Notes under the pieces: model-generated | Database searches by the model: none | What the model was told of the DNA's origin: nothing | The model's input: only the letters and a program-made list of their open reading frames with translations | Position numbers and translations under genes: made by a program | In this document: positions 58,401 to 64,000 of the stretch, in pieces | Layout: the number at the start of each line of letters is the position of its first letter | Numbering within the stretch: position 1 is the first letter of the stretch | Assembly: GCF_001427525.1 (NCBI RefSeq) | Contig: NZ_LMGU01000001.1 | Span: 3,231,713 to 3,295,712 of the forward strand | Direction of reading: 5' to 3' | Origin: Microbacterium sp. Root61 | GTDB lineage: Bacteria; Actinomycetota; Actinomycetes; Actinomycetales; Microbacteriaceae | Length of the DNA stretch: 64,000 nt

Positions 58401-60216
58401 CGGCGGCGTCAATGTGCCGCTGGGATACCGAGTGGCCTGCACGCTGGTGAACCAGAACGCAGAATTGACTCTGCTCAAGAACGTCGTCAATGACAACGGC
58501 GGGTCGAGCCCGGCGAGCGCGTGGAGCCTGACGGCGACCCCCGCGACGCTGACAGGGCTGTCGGCAACGTCAGTGGCCGGATCCGAGACGGTTGTCCCGG
58601 CATCCATGTTCGAGGTGCGTCCGCGCCACGTGTACACGTTGACCGAGTCGAACGTCGCAGGCTACCAGTTCGTGAAGCTGCAGCAGTTCGTCGGCGGGGT
58701 GTGGGTGGATGTCGTGGCCAACGCCGACCCGGCCCTGTATCCGCAGAAGAACGCACAAGGCAATTGGCAGATCCAAGTCGCCGCGCTGGATGAGGCGGTG
58801 TACCGCTTCGTCAACGACGACGTCGCACCGAAGCTGACACTGGTGAAGACCGTGACGAACGATCACGGCGGCACCGCTCAGCCGGGAGCGTGGACGCTCA
58901 CGGCGACCACTCCGGGCGGTCCGAACCTCAGCGGAACGACCGGCATCAATGGTGCCGTTGAGGCTGGCGAGGTCTACACGATCGGTGAGAACAGCGGCCC
59001 GAGCGGGTACACGTGGGACACCCTGTCCTGCACCGGATACCCGAACACCACGAAGGCGGCACCGACGCTGACGCTCAAGCCCGGCGACGATGTGACCTGC
59101 ACGCTGAACAACAACGATCAGCCCGGTCAGCTCACGCTCGTCAAAGTGGTCGACAACGCCAACGGAGGCACGGCAGTGGCCGCCGACTGGAACGGCAAGC
59201 TGCACGCGAAGCGCGGATCCGACGCCACGCTGAACTACAACACGAGCGAGACCAAGCCGGTGCCGGCCGGCACCTACACGCTGACGGAGACCGGTCAGCT
59301 CGCGGGGTACGACCTCACCAACCTCGAGTGCTCCACGGGCGGGACCACGCTGGCGAACAACACGGTTGTCGTCGCCAACGGTGCGAATGTCACGTGCACG
59401 TTCACGAACGCGGCACAAAAGCCGACGTTGACGCTCGAGAAGCAGGTCGTCAACACGGGCGGCGGTACGGCGACAGCCGACCAGTGGACCCTGACAGCGA
59501 CCAACGGCGGCAACACGCCCATCAATGGAACCGGTACTCCGGCCGGCGGGTCCGTCGCATCCATCAGCGGCGCGGTGCTGGGCAACACGACCTACACCCT
59601 CACCGAGAGCGGGCCTTCGGGCTACAACTCGACGGGTATCTGGGCCTGTGTGGTGACGGGGTCGCAGACAGTGGTGCCCGTGACGAACAACAACCAGGTC
59701 AAGACCGCGGTCGGGCAGAACGTCACGTGCCGCATCGTCAACACGGCGATCCCGGCCACCGGCACGGTCGCCAAGAGCGTCCTCAGCACGGTGCAGAACG
59801 CGGATGGCACCTGGACCATCCGTTACCGCATCACGGTGACCAATGGCTCCGCCAGCTCGAACTACACGTACAACCTGGTGGACACGCTGAACTACGGCGG
59901 CGGACTCACTCCGACCTCGGCGACAGTGCCAGTGGTCCCGGCCGGCGCCACAGCGAACCCGGCGTGGACGGGCCTCAACCCCAACACGAACCTCGCGTCG
60001 AACGTCAGCCTCACGGCTGTGCAGCACACGCACGTCTGGGAGATCGAGGTCGTCTCGACCGTCGCTGCGAGCGTCCCGAGTGGCGACACTTGGAAGTGCG
60101 AGGGCGGTCCGACTCCAGGGGCCGGCGGGTTCCGTTCCCCGACGTCACCAAGGTGGCCGGCACGCCGACGCAGAATCCGGATGCCTCGTGGAACATCTCG
60201 TACACGATCACGGTGA
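55411..60216 (+). CDS. LPXTG surface protein 2, N-terminal part (frame-disrupted)
   Basis: 1601 aa before a premature stop; the ATG at 55411 has GAGGGTG 6 nt upstream. Signal peptide (RHRWYAGGVATLISAALVF), P/T-rich repeats (~60-130), an extra domain with four Cys, a VGSDRTGTTGVTNL domain, vWA with DLSGS at 439-443, then six or so SpaA-like repeats (LTLVKTVTNDHGG; LTLVKVVDNANGG; LTLEKQVVNTGGG) and a DUF11-like module. After GGPTPGAGG (~60130) the frame yields an Arg-rich nonsense tail, whereas the homologous sequence resumes in another frame. Without repair the product lacks LPXTG. Confidence 0.8.
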   Translation: MGIWGNDGSERRAMRGQQQRDRALVLRHRWYAGGVATLISAALVFTGVSTPAMADTVPPPPDASAATPPPADTPPAETPPAETPPADTPPAVETPPADTTTPPAETPPSDTTTPPSDTTAPPADPTVPPADGSKTDSTESQIAPDEGLISPLSLAPACTNNCSNITFNAVINGGSATVADWTYRADRASSPDWYDFVPPQTIAVPRNATYAITATPNNATAQAYNTTVTCTDPGSGVTWNSPNLAFNNNSGLASTCTATHTFIAPQQATITVKVGSDRTGTTGVTNLAGVVLYLQSNTGGGAGAPSGTRADGVAGDAAGWARCVSDANGDCVFTVPDTQAGGANNGTQPWVVQHSVPAGYYANPTLRVGGATGDGSSLAYQFRMKVGISGTTAYSSLNANQLMLSSGTEGNASQGIWQQSRNNPTLQASCGLDVALILDLSGSVGDTTNLKQAANTFVNSLQGTPSRMSLFSFSWQTPASQAGPNVANLTSVATAAQGTAFKNLYANWDSDGGTNWDRGLGIAAESNTANNKFDVAVIITDGNPTTYNQPYQGSGSNNRFRETENGIYSANALKAAGTRVIAFGVGAGANGTNTALNLRSISGPTVYNGGNGAVADYYQTTDYAAVGTALRNLALGNCQGTLTVTKQIVPESAPPGSITGAVPAGAGWQFTSVMNTPGVTTPNPVRTTTADGTGTVTYPMTFPGGTLNGSVTVTEAQQPGFVLQPVNLQNAVCTNKTTNQPVIPSNVVDGFTVAVPSTDLVNCIVYNRAPSPESDVTVTKNWVVNGVPVANGAQPSGLSAQLHLTGPGNNTPTDQGWGVTRGGYTKGGNTTLTETVTLIDPAMCTNNAVITNLNGAATNIPLPGGGYVMTLPNEHNTATITNTVTCDSRLTLIKTVQGGNAAPTSWTLNASFLATPEVPAGVPGFSGATGAPGTTGQLVTPDARYQLFETGGSPLYAQTDNRTNLQSNPLSTGSATCIRVDANGAPWAGSGYSDGINGGVNVPLGYRVACTLVNQNAELTLLKNVVNDNGGSSPASAWSLTATPATLTGLSATSVAGSETVVPASMFEVRPRHVYTLTESNVAGYQFVKLQQFVGGVWVDVVANADPALYPQKNAQGNWQIQVAALDEAVYRFVNDDVAPKLTLVKTVTNDHGGTAQPGAWTLTATTPGGPNLSGTTGINGAVEAGEVYTIGENSGPSGYTWDTLSCTGYPNTTKAAPTLTLKPGDDVTCTLNNNDQPGQLTLVKVVDNANGGTAVAADWNGKLHAKRGSDATLNYNTSETKPVPAGTYTLTETGQLAGYDLTNLECSTGGTTLANNTVVVANGANVTCTFTNAAQKPTLTLEKQVVNTGGGTATADQWTLTATNGGNTPINGTGTPAGGSVASISGAVLGNTTYTLTESGPSGYNSTGIWACVVTGSQTVVPVTNNNQVKTAVGQNVTCRIVNTAIPATGTVAKSVLSTVQNADGTWTIRYRITVTNGSASSNYTYNLVDTLNYGGGLTPTSATVPVVPAGATANPAWTGLNPNTNLASNVSLTAVQHTHVWEIEVVSTVAASVPSGDTWKCEGGPTPGAGGFRSPTSPRWPARRRRIRMPRGTSRTRSR
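55620..55800 (+). repeat. Degenerate CCTCC-G-rich tandem repeats in surface gene 2
   Basis: Short in-frame repeats of about 15-18 bp (ACGCCTCCGGCNGANAC-like) encode the TPPAETPPADT stretch after the signal peptide. Similar repeats occur near 50180-50330 in gene 1 and 63400-63560 in gene 3, with different copy numbers, so the segment is likely to vary in length. Confidence 0.6.
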
Positions 60217-62894
60217 AGAACCCGGGAGCTTCGCCGATCAGCGCGACGCTGACGGATGCCTTCCCGGCGACTCCTGCCGGGTGGACGCTCGCGGGTGGGG
60301 TGTGGAACATCGCCGCACAAGGCGGTGCGCCGATCACGAACACGACCAGCGCGGCTTCGCCGATCTGGTCGGGCACGCTGCCGGCGAACACGACGTACAC
60401 CTACATCGTGTCCGGCAAGCTGACTCCGACGGCCGGCGCGACGCCGATCGGCGACTGCCAGACGCAGGGCAAGGGCCTGACCAACACCGCGACGGTCACG
60501 TCCGGCTCGGTCTCCGACACCAGCGGTGACTGCGTGAGCATCGTCACGCCGCCGGTCACGGTGACCAAGACGGACGGTACGGTGTCGCAGCTGGTCGACG
60601 GTACCTGGCAGATCGACTACACGGTGACCGTGACCAACGGCGGCACGCAGGCGACGGTCTACACGCTGACCGACACCCCGGACCTCGGCACCGGCTTCAC
60701 GCTGGTGTCCGGTACGTGGTTCGGCCCTGCACCGGTGGCGAACACACCGATTGAAGGCGGCGGCTTCGACCAGTACGTCTACCGCGTGATCGCCTCCTTC
60801 AATCCGGCGACGCCGGACCCGGAGCTCACGTGTGACACGACGAATGGGGGAGCGTTCTTCAACAAGGCGCTCGTCACGTTCCCGGGTGGCACCGACGATG
60901 ACACCGGATGCGGTGAGCCCGAGTCGCCCACCGTGGAGAAGTCCGCGTCCGCGGCAACGCAGGCACCGGGCGGGGAGTGGACGCTCACCTACACGGTGAC
61001 GGTCGACAACACGTCCGAGATGGCGCTGGCGTACACGGCATCCGACACCCCGGCTGCGCTGCCGGCCGGAGTCACGCTGACGACTCCGTGGGCCGTGACC
61101 GGTCCTGCCGCTCTCAACGGCGGTACGGCGACGCTGACCCCGGGGTGGACGGGCACCGCGCCCAACACCCAGTTCGCAACCGGACACCTGCTGGCCGGAA
61201 CGGCGCACACCTACACGGTGAAGGCGGGCGTGACTCTGTCGGCCGGCGTCACCCCGGCCACCCTCACGTGCGGCCAGACGCCCGGCGGGAACGGCTTCTG
61301 GAACAGTGCCACTGTCACCAACGGAGTCGGAACCTCCGACGACAGCGCCTGCGTGACGGTGCCTTTCGATGACGTCGGGATCGTCAAGACGACCGAGGGC
61401 GTCGATGGGCCGGTCGAGTCGGACGGCGTGTTCAAGTACGTGCTGACAGTGACCAACCACGGCACGCGCGCAGCGACCAACGTGAAGGTGACCGACCCGG
61501 TTCCGAGTCGTCTCACCGTCACCGGTATCGACCTCACCGATGCTACGGGCTGGACGAACGACAACGATCCCGACTTCGTCGGCGAAGGCAACACGGTCGA
61601 CTTGACCGGTCCGGTCAGTTTCGGGGTGGGTGCGACGGCCGAGATCGTTCTGACGGTGAAGGTGAATCCGGTGCCTGTGCCGGAGATTCCGAACCTGAAC
61701 GAGGGCGATCCGGTGCCGACGCCAGAGTTGCCGATGAGCACGCTGGTGAATGAGGCCTGCGTCTCGGCGGACATGGACAGTGTCCCGGGCAATGACTGCG
61801 ACAGTGTCACGGTCGAGACGAAGGACATCGCGGCGATCGTCTACACCCGCTGCGTCGGGGATGCTCCGCTGATCGGTTTCGTGGTCGCCAAGACCCCGAA
61901 CCTGGCTGCGCTGCCCGTCGACTTCACCTGGACGCCGAACAGCCCTGAACCGGACACCGATCCGGCCGAGGTCGCGAAGCAGTACCCAGGTGGAACCGCG
62001 ACCGTTTCCGACGAGTTCGCGTGGGTGGGCACCGCGTTCACGCCGTCGGGTGTGTCACTCGACTACCCGGGATGGCGTGCGCTTCAGGCGTCGGACTATG
62101 CGCCGGGCGGCGGGTACTACATCCCGGGCACGACCGACGTGATGACGCCGACCGATGAGGAGGAGATGATCTTCAACGGTCTCATCCTCGACCCGAGCGA
62201 GTTGGACTACGCGTGGCGCGATACGACCACTGTGGTGCTCTCGGTGAACCCGTCGATGACGTTCACGGTGGAGTACCCCGACGCGACGCCGGAGTGCTTC
62301 GTGGCTCGTCACACGGAGGTGCAGATCGAGAAGACCGCGAGTGTGGAGAAGACCGATCCTGGGAAGTCGTTCACGTACACGTTGGCTGCGGCGAATGTGA
62401 GCGATGACTCGGCCGCTGATGGTGTGGTCGTGACCGATACGATCCCGGCTGATCTGAAGATCACGGATGTGTCGTGGACGGGCAAGGGCGACGCGAACGT
62501 GTTCCCGAACTGGTCGACCTGCGCGGTGTCGGGCCAGAACGGGGCGGGGTATGGCGGGACGCTCACGTGTGAGTTGTTCGGTCCGTTGCAGCCGGCCGGT
62601 TCCGGTCTCGGTGCCTCGGCTGCTCCGACGATCACGTTGTCCGCGACGGTGAACGCCTCATCCAAGGCGAGTGTGATCACCAACGTGGGCGTAGTGGACT
62701 ACTACACGTTCGGCGACCCGACCGATACCGGTCGGGATGCGGATGACGCGGTCGTGCTGCTCTCGGGCCTGCCGGCCACGGGTGGCTCCGCATTGACTCC
62801 GCTGATCCTGCTCGGGTTCCTGGCACTACTCGGCGGGACCGCCACGATCGTCATGATCCGACGCCGTCGAGGTAGCACGAAGCCGCAGCTCTAA
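60129..62894 (+). pseudogene. LPXTG surface protein 2, C-terminal part in shifted frame
   Basis: From VPFPDVTKVAGTPTQNPDAS the paralogous reading continues for 921 codons to the stop at 62894, in a different frame from the 5' part. It encodes several DUF11-like modules (VTVTKTDGTVSQ; PTVEKSASAATQ; VGIVKTTEGVDGP), the PSGVSLDYPGWR domain and LPATGGSALT with a helix and RRRR. It has no signal peptide or credible ribosome-binding site, so alone it would not be displayed. The break may be a true mutation with a small loss, a programmed shift, or an assembly error. Confidence 0.7.
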
Positions 62895-62953
62895 CTGTGG
62901 GGAAGGGTGGGCTGCCCCCAAGGTCCACTCTTCCTCGCTCGCACCATCCGGTG

Positions 62954-62996
62954 CGGAGAAGGCCCCTCGTTCCCCGTGAACGAGGGGCCTTCTCCG
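62954..62996 (+). terminator. Terminator after surface-protein gene 2
   Basis: A perfect 19-bp stem: arms 62954-62972 and 62978-62996 (core AAGGCCCCTCGTTC / GAACGAGGGGCCTT) around a 5-nt loop. A weaker imperfect hairpin precedes it near 62900-62935. Confidence 0.85.
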
Positions 62997-63050
62997 TCCC
63001 TGGGAGTGGGTTCGAAACCATTCCGTGACCAGCGAATTTGTCCCGATTGC

Positions 63051-63080
63051 TTGACGTGATGCTCGGCCGCCCTTTATGTT
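63051..63080 (+). promoter_or_regulatory. Promoter of surface-protein gene 3
   Basis: TTGACG (63051-63056), 18 nt, TATGTT (63075-63080), in the same place relative to the leader as in gene 2. Confidence 0.65.
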
Positions 63081-63191
63081 CTCCGTGGGGCAGTAGGCCC
63101 GCCGATGTCTGGGGAGATTACCGGCGAGTGTCTGAGTCTTGGGGGCTCTAGCTGAGTTACCCGTTGTCTGTTGACGACGAGGGTGAAAACC
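63081..63191 (+). promoter_or_regulatory. Structured leader of surface-protein gene 3 with 16-codon ORF
   Basis: Copy of the gene 2 leader with few differences. AGGC pairs with GTCT (one G-U), keeping the first hairpin; GAGTC-ttggg-GGCTC gains an extra pair over gene 2; CGTTGTC-tgtt-GACGACG (63162-63179) is unchanged. The ORF 63105-63155 encodes the identical 16-aa peptide, differing only by CTC to CTG. Confidence 0.5.
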
Positions 63192-64000
63192 ATGCGCATT
63201 TGGGGAAATGACGGGGCAAATCGTGGCGGGCTGCGGCGGAAGTTGCGGGCCGAACAGGAGCGCGAGCGCAAGCTCGTGCTGCGCCACCGGTGGTACGCGG
63301 GCGGTGTCGCGACGCTGATCTCGGCCGCGCTCGTGTTCACGGGAGTGAGCACGCCGGCGCTGGCCGATGTCGTGCCGCCGCCCGCGGAGGACACCTCCCA
63401 GGCGACGACGCCTCCGACCGACACGCCTCCCGCGGAGACGCCTCCCGCGGTCGAGACGCCTCCGGTCGACCCGGCCGTGCCGCCTGCGGACACGACCACG
63501 CCTCCGGCTGACACGACGACTCCTCCTGCGGAGACCACGCCGACTGACGCCCCCACGGCTCCGGCGGAGCCGAAGACCGACCAGACCCAGTCGCGACAGG
63601 CCGTGGATGAGCTCGTGGTCACCCCACTGGCGGTCGGCCCCGATGGCGCTACGCCGCCGTACGTGTATTGGCGGGCCCTCGACCAGAACGGCAGCCCTCT
63701 GGCCGGGGCGACGTTCTACCTCCAGGGACCGCGTGAGAGCGGCGGCTTCTCCGATTCGTCCAACAGTCGGTGGGATGCGAACGAAGCGACCGTGACGGAC
63801 TGCGTCGTCGCTCCGTGCGCGGGGCCCGACCTGGACTCTGACCCGGGCGAATTCCTCGTCAAGACATTCGACGGTCACACCGTGACGGCGACCAACCGCT
63901 ACCGGGTGCAGCAGACGGCGGCTCCCGCCGGCTACATCCCCACGACTTTGAACACGTACCGATTCATCCCCGGATCGGGCGCGACGCCCACGACGTCCCC
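63192..64000 (+). CDS. LPXTG-type surface protein 3, 5' part (truncated by window end)
   Basis: About 269 codons from ATG at 63192, continuing past the end. The signal peptide is the family type (RHRWYAGGVATLISAALVF, cleavage near ALA). A P/T/E-rich repeat segment follows (TPPAETPPAVETPPVDP). Then comes a SpaA/Cna-B-like domain with VYWRALDQNGSPLAGATFYL and AAPAGYIPTTLNTYRFIPG, a different first module from genes 1 and 2, where a VGSDRTG-vWA block is found. GAGGGTG precedes the ATG. Presence of LPXTG cannot be seen. Confidence 0.85.
   Translation, partial: MRIWGNDGANRGGLRRKLRAEQERERKLVLRHRWYAGGVATLISAALVFTGVSTPALADVVPPPAEDTSQATTPPTDTPPAETPPAVETPPVDPAVPPADTTTPPADTTTPPAETTPTDAPTAPAEPKTDQTQSRQAVDELVVTPLAVGPDGATPPYVYWRALDQNGSPLAGATFYLQGPRESGGFSDSSNSRWDANEATVTDCVVAPCAGPDLDSDPGEFLVKTFDGHTVTATNRYRVQQTAAPAGYIPTTLNTYRFIPGSGATPTTS

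Overview
The window is high-GC DNA from an actinobacterium, most likely Microbacterium or a close relative in the Microbacteriaceae. The RpoB, RpoC, S12, EF-G and EF-Tu sequences, the frequent GTG/TTG starts, the many starts with a TANNNT box 6-7 nt upstream (leaderless type) and the density of GGATGC/GCATCC words all fit. No tRNA, rRNA, CRISPR array, transposase or phage gene was seen. The genus is an inference from protein sequence only.

Layout. (1) 0.2-13 kb is mixed housekeeping and accessory content: an esterase, a DUF4916/Nudix-like protein, threonine aldolase, an SDR plus DUF6421 pair, a NarL-type two-component system, a hemerythrin-like protein, a MacB-type ABC exporter pair, a GNAT acetyltransferase, a ComB-family phosphatase, a SprT-like zincin and a TPR-like protein. 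(2) 13.1-16.3 kb has a spermidine-synthase-like protein divergent from the 5-oxoprolinase operon pxpABC. (3) 16.4-19.0 kb is a DUF4062-STAND NTPase divergent from rpoB. (4) 19.3-26.7 kb is rpoBC, followed by a small inserted-looking repeat and two strong hairpins. (5) 26.9-29.7 kb holds a convergent pair of related secreted proteins and two membrane proteins. (6) 29.8-44.7 kb is a co-directional cluster: hypothetical, Ser/Thr kinase, 1987-aa Ig-like/Fn3 membrane protein, MoxR ATPase, DUF58, TgpA-like transglutaminase with altered catalytic residues, DUF5684-FHA protein, and a single-pass protein rich in TxxD motifs. (7) 45.0-49.4 kb is the str operon rpsL-rpsG-fusA plus tuf. (8) 49.6-64.0 kb is a small MT0933-like protein and then three tandem paralogous genes for very large LPXTG surface proteins; the second is frame-disrupted and the third runs off the window.

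How the parts work together. Region 6 reads as a phospho-signalling and envelope-assembly module: the kinase can phosphorylate threonines, the FHA domain can bind them, and the TxxD-rich membrane protein is a plausible ligand; MoxR, DUF58 and the transglutaminase-like protein would handle assembly of the giant extracellular Ig-like protein. Region 8 is a surface-protein array. Its members share the signal peptide, a P/T/E-rich segment, a vWA domain (first two copies), SpaA/DUF11 stalk repeats, and a near-identical C-terminal quarter ending in LPATG.

Most unusual observations: a shared structured leader in front of all three surface-protein genes, almost identical in two of them and containing a conserved 16-codon ORF; an rpsG gene whose usual C-terminus is replaced by a palindrome-encoded tail; a 70-bp element flanked by 10-bp direct repeats at the rpoC stop; a transglutaminase domain lacking the catalytic Cys and His; and the frameshift in the second surface gene.
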